64,000 nt of DNA from an uncultured Alphaproteobacteria bacterium. Lineage in GTDB: Bacteria > Pseudomonadota > Alphaproteobacteria > GCA-2731375. The notes under the pieces were generated by a model. It saw only the letters and a list, made by a program, of their open reading frames with translations. It searched no databases and had not been told where the DNA came from. The DNA is taken from contig CATOSZ010000001.1 of assembly GCA_951812805.1 (NCBI GenBank), positions 1,178,001 through 1,242,000 on the forward strand. Direction: 5' to 3'. Shown here piece after piece: positions 54,089 to 63,438 of this stretch. How positions within the stretch are numbered: the stretch's first letter is position 1; each line of letters begins with the position of its first letter. Position numbers and translations under genes: made by a program.

Positions 54089-55584
54089 GCGACGGCCTCC
54101 CCGGCAACGCACAGCGTCTCATAGCGCTTGCAGTCCGCTTCGGGCCGCAAGGTCAGTTGCGGATAGGCGTGGCTCTCGCCCCATGGCGCGATGACCGGCT
54201 CCACCAGTTGGTTGATCAGATTGATGATGGCCGGAAGGCGCAGCGTGTTCTGCTCCACGGCCAGTTCACAGGCTATCTCGACCACCTCGATCCCGTGATC
54301 CTGGGCCAGCAGGAGCAGATCGACAAACTCCCGGTCCCCGCCTTTGCCGGCCATGTAATGCGCCCTGACCCGGTGCATCGCCTCAGGCAATTGCCAACCC
54401 ACAAAGGGCGCGCCATCTCTCAGCGCGCCGGGCTTGCGGTCGAGTAGGGGCAGGTAATGCCAGGGCTCGAAATAGCTGGCGTTGCGGGTAAAGCGGCGCT
54501 TGTGCTCGGCAATCACATTCTGCCCTGACACAACCACGATCCGGTCCGCATAGGCGCGCAGAGAGACAAGCTCCCCGGCGAACCGGGAGGGGACGCTATA
54601 GCGATTGGTGGCATATTGGACCAGACAGGTAGAGCGGACACGAGCGGCCTTCTCAACATAGCCGTCAAAAGCCCGGCCCAGGGGACGCAGTTCGGCGCAC
54701 TCGTCTGCGAACACGTCCGAGATCTTGCGATCCGATTGTTCGGGGTGGGCGCGATTCGCCAATTCCTCGCAGCGCAGACGCAACCAGCCGTTCAGCGCAT
54801 CCAGATCGTCAAAGGCGGGCTTGGGCGCAAACAGCTGTCCCCGCAGGAACCCAACCTGGTTCTCAATCTGACCCTTCTCCCACCCCGCCGCGGGTGTGCA
54901 AGCAACCGGTTCCATCACATAGTGGTTCATCAACGCCAGAAAGCGCGGATGGAACACACGGTCCTTAGAGCGCGAAACATAGGTTACCATCGTCTTGGGG
55001 TTGTCGATGATCACCCGGCGCGGTACGCCGCCATAGAAAGACATCGCCCGTGCAAAGGCGTCCAGCACCATCTCCTGAGATTCGCTGGGATAGGCAACAA
55101 CAAAGGGCTTGCGGCTATGACATAGGCGGAAGTGGGCAACCTTTACCTTCTGCTCGACACCGCCCAGGACAGCGTATTCCGTGCTCCAGTCAAACTGGAG
55201 CGCGTCACCTGCCGTAAAGTGCAACGGAATGAACGCATCCCCCGATCCGGCGCCAGAACGCTTCAGGTCGCGGACAAACCTCTGAACCGTCGAGTAGGAT
55301 CCGCTATAGCCTTCCGACACAAGCTGCTCATAAAGCTTCTTGGCCGTCCGGCGCTCACGGCGCGGGCGCCCCAGGTCCTGCTCAAAGAGCGCCCGAAGCC
55401 GGCTGGCGAAGCCATCGCTAAGCTTACGCCGGACGGGTGAAACGCGCCGCTGATAGCTCGGTGGATCGCCGTCCTTCAGATACTTCTTAATCGTGTTCCG
55501 CGACAAACCAGTCTGACGAGATACAGATCGGATACTCCGACCCTCCCGTAATATCCAACGTCGGATCTTCAATACGCTTTCCAT
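54085..55584 (-). CDS. istA: IS21-family transposase IstA
   Basis: This 499-residue transposase has an N-terminal helix-turn-helix ([22 protein letters not shown]), an rve/DDE core starting [17 protein letters not shown] with the second aspartate in [12 protein letters not shown] and the glutamate in [14 protein letters not shown], then a beta-barrel C-terminal domain ([21 protein letters not shown]). ATG 55584 is used; a GTG at 55611 is in frame. Confidence 0.93.
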   Translation of the reverse strand: MESVLKIRRWILREGRSIRSVSRQTGLSRNTIKKYLKDGDPPSYQRRVSPVRRKLSDGFASRLRALFEQDLGRPRRERRTAKKLYEQLVSEGYSGSYSTVQRFVRDLKRSGAGSGDAFIPLHFTAGDALQFDWSTEYAVLGGVEQKVKVAHFRLCHSRKPFVVAYPSESQEMVLDAFARAMSFYGGVPRRVIIDNPKTMVTYVSRSKDRVFHPRFLALMNHYVMEPVACTPAAGWEKGQIENQVGFLRGQLFAPKPAFDDLDALNGWLRLRCEELANRAHPEQSDRKISDVFADECAELRPLGRAFDGYVEKAARVRSTCLVQYATNRYSVPSRFAGELVSLRAYADRIVVVSGQNVIAEHKRRFTRNASYFEPWHYLPLLDRKPGALRDGAPFVGWQLPEAMHRVRAHYMAGKGGDREFVDLLLLAQDHGIEVVEIACELAVEQNTLRLPAIINLINQLVEPVIAPWGESHAYPQLTLRPEADCKRYETLCVAGEAVA

Positions 55585-55674
55585 CAATACCACCTGCTCT
55601 TTCCTCCGCACTGTTCCGTGCGGATGCTAGCGTTCCAGGTGGGTCAATTCTTACCGCTCATAACCCACCAAAGT

Positions 55675-55700
55675 GGGTCAGTTTTGCATGCCGATTCACA
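55675..55700 (-). repeat. IS21-like terminal repeat, right
   Basis: Read inwards it begins TGTGAATCGGCATGC and continues to ACTGACCC; a second TGACCC box lies about 37 bases further in. It pairs with 51179-51204. Confidence 0.65.
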
Positions 55701-55964
55701 GTCTATCACGAGTGGGGCCAGGACAAGGCGATGCCGGCCGACGACCAGGACCTCTCCCTCGACTTCGACGAGCTGACCCGTGATCGCTTCCTCTTCGGCT
55801 CGCCCGACGAGGTGGCGGAGCAGATCATCGGCTACCAGAAGCGGCTCGGTGTTACCCACATGATCCTCTCCGTGCACTGGGTCGGCATGCCGCACTCCCA
55901 GGTCGAGGACGCCCTCAACATGTTCGCCGAGGAGGTCATGCCCCGGGTCGCGAGCGCCTCATGA
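55701..55964 (+). pseudogene. LLM-class flavin oxidoreductase, 3' fragment
   Basis: The 87 remaining codons (YHEWGQDKAMPADDQDLSLDF...GSPDEVAEQIIGYQKRLGVTH...EEVMPRVASAS) are the C-terminal part of a luciferase-like monooxygenase. The larger N-terminal part was lost at the island edge. The stop overlaps the hyuA start (ATGA), so this was the gene directly before hyuA in the operon. Confidence 0.8.
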
Positions 55965-58066
55965 GCGACGCCGCCGCCCGCCTCGCCCCCCGTCTCGCGG
56001 TCGACATCGGCGGCACCTTCACCGACGTGGTGCTGGAGGCGGGCGGCAGGCGCGTCACCGCCAAGGTCCTGACCACGCCGGCCCGGCCCGAGGACGGCGT
56101 GATGACGGCCCTGGGCGAAGTGCTCAGCGACGCGGGCCTGGCGCCGGGCGATGTCGGGCTGATCCTGCACGGCACCACGCTCGCCACCAACGCGATCCTG
56201 GAACGACGCGGCGCCGTCACCGCCTTCATCACCACGGCGGGGTTTCGCGACATCCTCGAGGTCGGCTACGAAAGCCGCTACGACCAGTACGACCTGATGA
56301 TCGAAAAGGTCGCGCCCCTGGTCCCCCGCCACCTGCGCCTGCCCGTGGGGGAGCGGGTGAACGCCCAGGGCCGGGTGCTGACGCCCTTGGACGAGGCCGC
56401 GGTCGAAGGCCTGGTGCCGACACTTGCCGCCGAAGGCGTAGCCAGCATCGCCGTCGGCTTCCTGCACGGCTATGCCAATCCGGCGCACGAGCGCCGCGTC
56501 GCCGAAATCCTCGCCGCGGCCCTGCCGGACGTGCCGATCACGCTCGCCGCCGAGGTTTGCCCGGAGGTCCGGGAATACGAACGCTTTACCACCGCCACGG
56601 CCAACGCCTACGTCCGTCCCCTGATGGAAGGCTATCTCGGCCGCCTGGAGAGTGCGCTGGCCGAAATCGGTTTCGCCTGTCCGCTGCTGTTGATGACCTC
56701 GGGCGGCGGCCTCACCACGCTGGCCCAGGCCAAGCGGGAGCCGATCCGCCTGGTCGAGAGCGGACCCGCCGGCGGCGTCGTGCTGGCCCGCGACATCGCC
56801 GCACGCGCCGGCCTCGACAAGGTCATGTCCTTCGACATGGGCGGCACGACGGCGAAGATCTGCTTCATCGAGAACCTTGAGCCACGCCGCGCCCGCGAGT
56901 TCGAGGTCGACCGCCAGGCCCGCTTCATGAAGGGCAGCGGCCTGCCGCTGCGCATCCCGGTCATCGAGATGGTGGAGATCGGCGCCGGCGGCGGTTCCAT
57001 CGCGCGGGTCGACGGCCTCGGCCGTATCACCGTCGGACCGGAAAGCGCGGGCGCCGATCCGGGCCCGGCCGGCTACGACCGGGGCGGCGAGGCGGCGACG
57101 ATCACCGATGCCGACATCACCCTCGGCCGTATCGATCCCGCGCGTTTCGCCGGTGGGCGTATCCCGCTCAGCCCCGATCTCTCCAGCCGGGCCGTCGCCC
57201 GCGCGGTGGGCGAGCCGCTGGCGTTGTCCCCTCCCCTCGCCGCGCACGGCATCGTCGAGATCGTCGACGAGACCATGTCGAACGCCGCCCGCGTGCTCGC
57301 CGTCGAGGAAGGCAAGGTCGCGGCGGAACAGACCATCATCGCCTTCGGCGGGGCGGCGCCGTTGCATGCCTGCCGGATCGCCGAGAAGCTGGCGATCCAG
57401 CGCATCGTCGTGCCGGTCGATGCCGGTGTCGGCTCGGCCATCGGCTTCCTGCGCGCACCGGTCGCCTACGAGGTCGTGCGCAGTTTGAACATGCGACTGT
57501 CCGCCCTCGACGCGGGTGCGGTGAACGCCTTGATGGACGAGATGCGAGCCGAAGCGCGCGGCGTGGTCGAGTCCGGTGCCTTCGGCGCGCCGCTCGGTGA
57601 GAGCCGCATCGCCTACATGCGCTATCTCGGCCAGGGCCACGAGATCGCCATCGAGGTGCCGGTCCGAACACTGGAAGCCGCGGACGGGCGCGAGCTGCAA
57701 GCCGCCTACGACCGGGAATACGAACGGCTCTACAAACGGGTCATCCCCGGAGCCGACGTCGAGGTCCTGAGCTGGGGCCTGACGGTGTCGACGGCCGCGG
57801 CGACGCCCGACGCGGAGAGCGACCGGGCGACGCCCTCGACCGCCACACCGGTCGGGAAACGCGAGATCTTCGACGTGGCCCGGGGCGAGGCCACCGGTGT
57901 GCCGGTCTATCGCCGGGCCGATCTCGAGGCCGGCGCCGCGTTTCCCGGCCCGGCGCTCATCGTCGAGGACCAGACCTCGACCTTCGTCACCGAGGCTTTT
58001 TCCGCACGCCTCGCGCCCGGTGGCAATATCCTGCTCGAACGCCGTCCCCAGGGAGACCCGCCATGA
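55961..58066 (+). CDS. Hydantoinase/oxoprolinase family subunit A (HyuA-like)
   Basis: This 701-residue ATPase-type subunit has the phosphate-binding segment RLAVDIGGTFTDVVLE at the N-terminus (Hydant_A_N), HGTTLATNAILERRGA, the second nucleotide loop MSFDMGGTTAKICFIE and FGGAAPLHACRIAEKL. With HyuB it forms an ATP-dependent ring-opening or carboxylating enzyme such as N-methylhydantoinase, 5-oxoprolinase or acetophenone carboxylase. The substrate is unknown. It overlaps hyuB by four bases. Confidence 0.9.
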   Translation: MSDAAARLAPRLAVDIGGTFTDVVLEAGGRRVTAKVLTTPARPEDGVMTALGEVLSDAGLAPGDVGLILHGTTLATNAILERRGAVTAFITTAGFRDILEVGYESRYDQYDLMIEKVAPLVPRHLRLPVGERVNAQGRVLTPLDEAAVEGLVPTLAAEGVASIAVGFLHGYANPAHERRVAEILAAALPDVPITLAAEVCPEVREYERFTTATANAYVRPLMEGYLGRLESALAEIGFACPLLLMTSGGGLTTLAQAKREPIRLVESGPAGGVVLARDIAARAGLDKVMSFDMGGTTAKICFIENLEPRRAREFEVDRQARFMKGSGLPLRIPVIEMVEIGAGGGSIARVDGLGRITVGPESAGADPGPAGYDRGGEAATITDADITLGRIDPARFAGGRIPLSPDLSSRAVARAVGEPLALSPPLAAHGIVEIVDETMSNAARVLAVEEGKVAAEQTIIAFGGAAPLHACRIAEKLAIQRIVVPVDAGVGSAIGFLRAPVAYEVVRSLNMRLSALDAGAVNALMDEMRAEARGVVESGAFGAPLGESRIAYMRYLGQGHEIAIEVPVRTLEAADGRELQAAYDREYERLYKRVIPGADVEVLSWGLTVSTAAATPDAESDRATPSTATPVGKREIFDVARGEATGVPVYRRADLEAGAAFPGPALIVEDQTSTFVTEAFSARLAPGGNILLERRPQGDPP

Positions 58067-59712
58067 GCCTCGACATCATCCAAAAGCAGGTCATGTGGAA
58101 CCGCCTGATCTCGGTGGTGGAGGAACAGGCACAGACGCTGTTGCGCACCGCCTTCAGCCCGATCGTGCGCGAGTGCGGCGACCTTTCCGCAGGCGTCTTC
58201 GATCTCGAAGGGCGCATGCTGGCCCAGGCGGTTACCGGAACACCCGGCCATGTGAACTCGATGGCGGAATCGGTGCAGCACTTCATCGCGCACTTTCCGA
58301 TTGCCGAGATGAACGAAGGCGACATCTACATCACCAACGATCCCTGGCTCGGCACCGGGCACCTGAACGATTTCGTGCTGACGACGCCCTGCTTTCGCCG
58401 GGGCCGGCTGGTCGGGCTGTTCTCCTGCACCTCCCACCTGACGGACATCGGCGGCCTCGGCGTCGGGCCCGACGGCACGGACGTACACATGGAGGGGCTC
58501 TATATCCCGATGCTGAAGCTCGCCGACCGGGGCAAAATCGACGCGACCCTGATGGCCATGGTCCGGCGCAACACGCGCGAGCCGGTGGAAAGCGAGGGCG
58601 ACGTCTATTCGCTGGCCGCCTGCAACGAGGTCGGCTGCGTCCGCCTGGTCGAGATGATGGACGAGTTCGAACTCGACAGCCTCGACGAGCTGGCGGAATA
58701 CATCGTCGAGTCCTCGCGCCGCGCGGTGCTGGCGGAGGTCGCCAAGTTGCCGAAGGGCCGCTACCGGAACGCCATGACCGTCGACGGCTACGACCAGCCC
58801 CTCGACCTGGTCGCGTGCCTGGAGATCGCGGGGGACGGCGTCTGGGTCGATTTCGAGGGCACCTCGGCGATGTCGCGCTACGGCGTCAACGTGCCGATGG
58901 CCTACACCACGGCCTACACCAGCTTCGGCCTCGGCTGCGCCATCGCGCCGGGCGTGCCGAACAACGCGGGCTCGCTCTCCGTCTTTCGGGTATCGGCGCC
59001 GGAGGGCACGATCCTGAACGCCCCCTACCCGGCCGCGGTCTGCGCCCGCCATATCGTCGGCCAGCTGCTACCCGACGTGGTCTTCGGCTGCCTGGAACAG
59101 GTGGTGCCGGAACGGGTACCGGCCGAGGGCGCCTCGGCGCTTTGGAACATGACCTTCCGGGGCCGGCGCGGGCGGGAAAGCAACGAGAACGAGATGTTCG
59201 CCTTCACCGCCGTCACCAACGGCGGCACCGGCGCGCGCGGCGTGAAGGACGGCCTGAACGGCACCGCCTATCCGAGCGGGGTTAAGGGCACGCCGGTCGA
59301 GATCGTCGAGACCATGACCCCGGTGCTTTTTCACCGCAAGGAACTGCGTAGCGACTCGGGCGGCATCGGGGCCTGGCGCGGCGGCGCCGGCCAGGTCATC
59401 GAGGTCGAACAGTCCAACGGCACGGACATGGAACTGCTGGCGGTCTATGAGCGGATCGACCATCCGGCCCGCGGGCGCGCCGGCGGCAGCGCGGGCGAGC
59501 CGGGCGCGGTCTTCCTCGCCTCCGGCCCCAAGCTGCGCGGCAAGGGCACGCAGACGATTCCCGCGGGCGAGCGGCTGGTGCTGCACACGCCCGGCGGCGG
59601 CGGCCACGGCCGGCCCGACGACCGCCCGCCCGCCGATGTCGCCCGCGACGTCCGCGACGGCCTGGTCAGCCCGGCGCGCGCGCGGGAGGCCTACGGCTGG
59701 ACCGGCGCATGA
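58063..59712 (+). CDS. Hydantoinase B/oxoprolinase family subunit (HyuB-like)
   Basis: This 549-residue protein has typical motifs: RTAFSPIVRECGDLSAGVFD, GHVNSMAESVQHFI, YITNDPWLGTGHLNDFVL, CTSHLTDIGG and the C-terminal GERLVLHTPGGGGHGRP. It is the catalytic partner of HyuA. It starts within the hyuA stop and ends within the start of the DDAH-like gene (ATGA overlaps both sides), which argues for tight stoichiometry. Confidence 0.92.
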   Translation: MSLDIIQKQVMWNRLISVVEEQAQTLLRTAFSPIVRECGDLSAGVFDLEGRMLAQAVTGTPGHVNSMAESVQHFIAHFPIAEMNEGDIYITNDPWLGTGHLNDFVLTTPCFRRGRLVGLFSCTSHLTDIGGLGVGPDGTDVHMEGLYIPMLKLADRGKIDATLMAMVRRNTREPVESEGDVYSLAACNEVGCVRLVEMMDEFELDSLDELAEYIVESSRRAVLAEVAKLPKGRYRNAMTVDGYDQPLDLVACLEIAGDGVWVDFEGTSAMSRYGVNVPMAYTTAYTSFGLGCAIAPGVPNNAGSLSVFRVSAPEGTILNAPYPAAVCARHIVGQLLPDVVFGCLEQVVPERVPAEGASALWNMTFRGRRGRESNENEMFAFTAVTNGGTGARGVKDGLNGTAYPSGVKGTPVEIVETMTPVLFHRKELRSDSGGIGAWRGGAGQVIEVEQSNGTDMELLAVYERIDHPARGRAGGSAGEPGAVFLASGPKLRGKGTQTIPAGERLVLHTPGGGGHGRPDDRPPADVARDVRDGLVSPARAREAYGWTGA

Positions 59713-60584
59713 CCTGGGGCGTCGCCTCGATGACCGCCCCGCTCCGCCGGGTGGCGTTGCGCGCGCCCGGCCCCGGGATGCTGGGGGCCGATCCCGAGGT
59801 CTGGCACTACGGCGCGAGCTTCGATCCCGCCCGGGTCGTCGCCGAGCACGCGGCCCTGGTCACGCTGCTGCGCGCCGACGGCATCGAGGTGCTGTGGATG
59901 GCGGGCGACGACGGCGGCAACGCCGATGCGGTCTTCACCTATGACGCCAGTTTGATAACTCCTGACGGCGCTGTCCTCATGGCCCCCGGCAAGCCCTTGC
60001 GCGCGGGCGAGCAGGAGCTGCACCGCGTCTTCTACGCCGAACACGACATCCCCCTGCTCGGCGAGATCGCCGCGCCGGGCCTCGCGGAGGCCGGCGACAT
60101 GTTCTGGCTCGATCCCGCGACCCTCGCCGTCGGCCGCGGCTTTCGCACGAACCAGGCGGGCATCGAACAGTTGCGCGCGATCCTCGGGGCCCGAGGCATC
60201 GAGGTCGAGGCCTTCGACCTGCCCTATCACGCCGGCCCGGACGCCTGCCTCCACCTGCTCTCGCTGTTGAGCCCCGTCGACGACAAGACGGTGCTGGCCC
60301 ACCTGCCGCTGCTTCCCGTCGCGCTGCATGACGCGTTCTCGGCCCGAGGGATCGCGCTTCTGGCCGCACCCGAAGGCGAGTTCGAGGCGAGCGGGGGCTT
60401 GAGCGTCAACGTCCTCGCGACGGCGCCCGGGCGCTGCATCATGTTGGACGGCTTTCCCGAGACCCGCGCCCTGCTGGAAGGTGCGGGCATCGAGGTCCGG
60501 GTGTTCGACGGCCGCGCGCTCTGCCTTGCCTGCGAGGGCGGGCCGACCTGCCTCACCCGCCCGATCCGGCGTGACCCGTCATGA
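59709..60584 (+). CDS. Dimethylarginine dimethylaminohydrolase/amidinotransferase-like protein
   Basis: This 291-residue pentein-fold protein has the substrate-binding DAVFTYDASL, an EAGDMFW segment, GRGFRTN, a histidine in DACLHLLSLLSPV and the nucleophile cysteine C281 in GGPTCLTRP near the C-terminus. Together these make the Glu/His/Cys set of DDAH and arginine deiminase-like enzymes acting on guanidino or amidino groups. Coupled to HyuA/HyuB, it may hydrolyse a guanidino compound before or after ring opening; this is inference. Confidence 0.85.
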   Translation: MTWGVASMTAPLRRVALRAPGPGMLGADPEVWHYGASFDPARVVAEHAALVTLLRADGIEVLWMAGDDGGNADAVFTYDASLITPDGAVLMAPGKPLRAGEQELHRVFYAEHDIPLLGEIAAPGLAEAGDMFWLDPATLAVGRGFRTNQAGIEQLRAILGARGIEVEAFDLPYHAGPDACLHLLSLLSPVDDKTVLAHLPLLPVALHDAFSARGIALLAAPEGEFEASGGLSVNVLATAPGRCIMLDGFPETRALLEGAGIEVRVFDGRALCLACEGGPTCLTRPIRRDPS

Positions 60585-62335
60585 CCGGAGCCGGCGAGCG
60601 ACGATTGGCGGCGATCGTGGCGGCGGACGTCGTCGGCTTCTCCCGCCTGGTCGGCGCCGACGAGGAGGGCACGCTCGCCCGCCTCGGCGCGCTGCGCCGG
60701 GAGTTCGTCGATCCGCAGATCGCCAAGCATCGAGGCCGCATCGCCAATACCGCCGGCGACAGCCTGCTGCTGGAGTTTCCGAGCGCGGTCGACGCGGTGC
60801 GTTGTGCGGCCGCCTTGCAAAACGACCTGTCGTCACAGAACGACGGTCTGGACGCGGAAGCACAGATCCGTTTCCGCATCGGCATCAACGTCGGCGACGT
60901 GATCGGTCAGGGCCAGGACCTGCTCGGCGACGGCGTCAATATCGCGGCCCGGATCGAAGCGCTGGCCGAACCGGGCGGCATCGCCATCTCCGACGATGCC
61001 CACCGGCAGATCCGCGACCGCGTCGACCTTGCCTGGCGCGACGGCGGCGAGCACCAGGTGAAGAACATCGCAAGGCCGATCCGGATCTGGCATTGGGACG
61101 ACGCGTCGGTTCCGGCGGCGCCTGCGTCCGAGGCGGTCGACACGCCGGCGGACAGGCCCTCGATCGCCGTGCTGCCCTTCGACAACATGTCGGGCGACGA
61201 CGACCAGGCCTTCCTGGCCGACGGCATCGCCGAGGACCTGCTGACCAACCTTTCGAAGATCCACGCCCTGTTCGTGATCGCCCGCAATTCGAGCTTCGCC
61301 TACCGGGACGGCGCGCGCGACCTGCGCCGGGTCTCCGCGGAACTCGGCGCGCGCTATATCGTCGAGGGCAGTGTGCGCCGGGCCGGACCCCGGGTCCGCA
61401 TTACCGCCCAGATGATCGACGGCACTACCGGCGCCAACCTCTGGGCGGAGCGTTACGACCGGCAGCTCGACGACATTTTCGATCTGCAGGACGAGATCAC
61501 CATGGCCATCGCGACGGCGTTGCAGGTTCGACTGACGGAAGGCCAGCAGATCCAGATCCGGCGCGGCAAGACGACCTCGTTCCCTGCCTGGCAGGCCTAC
61601 CAGCAGGCGCAGCACCATATCCGCCGCTTTACCAGGGGCGACAACACGATGGCCCGCGAGTTCTTGGAGACGGCGTTGCGCCACGATCCGGATTTCGTGT
61701 CCGCGATCGCCCTGCTGGCCTGGACCTACTGGATCGAACTACGCCTCCCCTGGAACGACAGGAGCGAAGACTCCGCCGAAGAGGGGCTGCGGCTGGTCCG
61801 GCACGGCCTGGAACGGGCACCCGACGACCCGGACCTGCACTCGATGCTCGCCCTCTATTACTTGTTACGAGGCGAGCATGAGGAATCGGAAAAGATTCAC
61901 CGACGTGCCATCGCATTCGGCCCCAACGTCGCCGATATTCATGTTTCCTATGCGCTTCTCCTGAACATGCGCAACCGCCCCGAAGAGGCGACCGCGATGA
62001 TCGAGACGGCGATGCGGCTTTGCCCGGTCTATCCCGACTGGTATCTCGGCATCCTCGCCATCAGCCAGCGCCTGCTGGGACGCTTCGACGAGGGAATAGC
62101 GACGGACGTGCGTCGGCTCGAGATGAACCCGGACAATTCCTTCTCGGACATTCGCCTGGCCGCACTCCATGCCGAAACGGGCAACCTGGACAAGGCGCGC
62201 CACCACGTGAAAGAAGCGCTGAAGAAGCAGCCCAACTACCGGATTGTCCACCTCTCGCACACCGACCCCTACGAGGACCCGGCGATGATGCGCCACTATG
62301 AAGATTTGTTGCGCCGGGCGGGCCTGCCGGAATAG
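60581..62335 (+). CDS. Class III adenylate cyclase with TolB-like and TPR regions
   Basis: This is a 584-residue cytoplasmic protein. The catalytic CHD domain (about 1-170) has metal-binding D16 (VAADVVGFSRL) and D60 (NTAGDSLLLEF) and the GDGVNIAARIEALAEPGG segment. A TolB-like region (about 190-325, RPSIAVLPFDNMSGDDDQAFLADGI) and TPR-type helices (about 340-580) follow. This fusion is common in rhizobia-like bacteria, probably making cAMP in response to a bound protein. It overlaps the DDAH-like gene by ATGA and so may respond to, or control, that pathway. Confidence 0.88.
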   Translation: MTGAGERRLAAIVAADVVGFSRLVGADEEGTLARLGALRREFVDPQIAKHRGRIANTAGDSLLLEFPSAVDAVRCAAALQNDLSSQNDGLDAEAQIRFRIGINVGDVIGQGQDLLGDGVNIAARIEALAEPGGIAISDDAHRQIRDRVDLAWRDGGEHQVKNIARPIRIWHWDDASVPAAPASEAVDTPADRPSIAVLPFDNMSGDDDQAFLADGIAEDLLTNLSKIHALFVIARNSSFAYRDGARDLRRVSAELGARYIVEGSVRRAGPRVRITAQMIDGTTGANLWAERYDRQLDDIFDLQDEITMAIATALQVRLTEGQQIQIRRGKTTSFPAWQAYQQAQHHIRRFTRGDNTMAREFLETALRHDPDFVSAIALLAWTYWIELRLPWNDRSEDSAEEGLRLVRHGLERAPDDPDLHSMLALYYLLRGEHEESEKIHRRAIAFGPNVADIHVSYALLLNMRNRPEEATAMIETAMRLCPVYPDWYLGILAISQRLLGRFDEGIATDVRRLEMNPDNSFSDIRLAALHAETGNLDKARHHVKEALKKQPNYRIVHLSHTDPYEDPAMMRHYEDLLRRAGLPE

Positions 62336-62339
62336 GGCC

Positions 62340-63428
62340 TTACCCCTCCAGCCAGGCCTCGATCGCCGCGCGCCCGGCCACCTTCACCTCTTCCGGCGCG
62401 CCGGAATGGTCGAAGGAATTGCGCGCCATGCCGGCGAGCGCCGCGTCGTCCAGTCCCATCTCCTCGCGGGCCAGGACGAACTCTTCCACCAGGTCGGGGC
62501 CGAACAGCAGGGGATCGTCGCTGCCGAGGTCGCAGGCGATGCCGGCCTCCAGCAGGCGGGGCAGCGCATGGGCGGCGCTGTCGGGAAAAACGTTCAGCAG
62601 CAGGTTGGACGACGGGCAGACGTCGAGGCAGACGTCGGCCTCGCCCAAGCGGTCGATTAGCGCCTCGTCCTCGATCGCCAGGACGCCGTGCAGGATCCGC
62701 GCCGCACCCAGATGGTCCATGGCGTCGCGCACCGAGGCCGCGCCGCCATCGGGCCAGGGCGCGATCTCGCCCGCATGCGGGGCGGAAATCAGGCCGGCCT
62801 CGTCGCGCGCGAGACGGAAGGCGTCCGCGAAGGGTTCGGGCGGAAAGCCTTCCTCGTTGCCGTGCAGGCCGAAGGCGACGATCCCGGCGTGCCGGCCGGC
62901 GTGCGAGGGCATGCCGCTCGCGATCATGTGGCGGCCGGAACGGACCAAATCGACCGTGACGCGGGCGCGCTCCATCCCCTCTTCCGGCGGGCGGCTGCGG
63001 TCGATGGCGGACAGCCAGCCGATGCCGACGCCGGTCGCCCTGCTGGCCGCCGCCGCGGCCTCCAATGCGAATTCCCAGCCCTCCTCCTGGCTGGAGAAGA
63101 GGGACGGCCGGCCGTCGGCGCGGGGGACGGAAAAGCGCTCGGCATCGAAGGCCGGTTCGATCCACCAGGCGCCATGCGCCGCCGCGTCCTCCGCCACCTC
63201 CAGGATCAGCCTGGCGAGATCCTCGCGCTCGACCAGGCACCGGCCGGCCGCGAAATAGGTCTCGACGAAACCGAGGAAGTTGTCGAAGTGCTGGCCGCGG
63301 GTATCGGGCGGGATCGGCACGCCATGGTGCACGCAGAGTTCCTCCAGCGTCTCGCGCCGCATCGCGCCCTCCAGATGGAGGTGCAGGTGGGCTTTCGGCA
63401 GGGCGCGGAGATCGCGGGTTGCGGACAT
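62340..63428 (-). CDS. Adenosine deaminase-family protein
   Basis: This 362-residue metal-dependent deaminase has the zinc motif HLHLEGA (H16/H18), SAPHAGE with its histidine and glutamate, RILHGVLAIED and the late LGSDDPLLFG with zinc and base-catalytic aspartates. It deaminates adenosine, adenine or a related base. ATG 63428 gives the normal start MSATRDLRALPKAHLHLHLEG region. It converges with the cyclase gene four bases away and follows the aminotransferase by ten. Confidence 0.88.
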   Translation of the reverse strand: MSATRDLRALPKAHLHLHLEGAMRRETLEELCVHHGVPIPPDTRGQHFDNFLGFVETYFAAGRCLVEREDLARLILEVAEDAAAHGAWWIEPAFDAERFSVPRADGRPSLFSSQEEGWEFALEAAAAASRATGVGIGWLSAIDRSRPPEEGMERARVTVDLVRSGRHMIASGMPSHAGRHAGIVAFGLHGNEEGFPPEPFADAFRLARDEAGLISAPHAGEIAPWPDGGAASVRDAMDHLGAARILHGVLAIEDEALIDRLGEADVCLDVCPSSNLLLNVFPDSAAHALPRLLEAGIACDLGSDDPLLFGPDLVEEFVLAREEMGLDDAALAGMARNSFDHSGAPEEVKVAGRAAIEAWLEG

Positions 63429-63438
63429 CGCTCGTTCC

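Larger units (their letters stand above)
51179..55700. mobile_element. Nested IS island bounded by IS21-like ends
   Basis: The outer ends are related inverted repeats, TGTCAATCAGCAT (51179) and, reading inwards from 55700, TGTGAATCGGCAT, each followed by TGACCC boxes. Inside are a long palindrome, an IS256 relic split by IS1182 copy B, and istB/istA. It may be one IS21-family element with nested insertions, or remnants of two. No target duplication flanks it, and the genes on its two sides are different. Confidence 0.65.
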
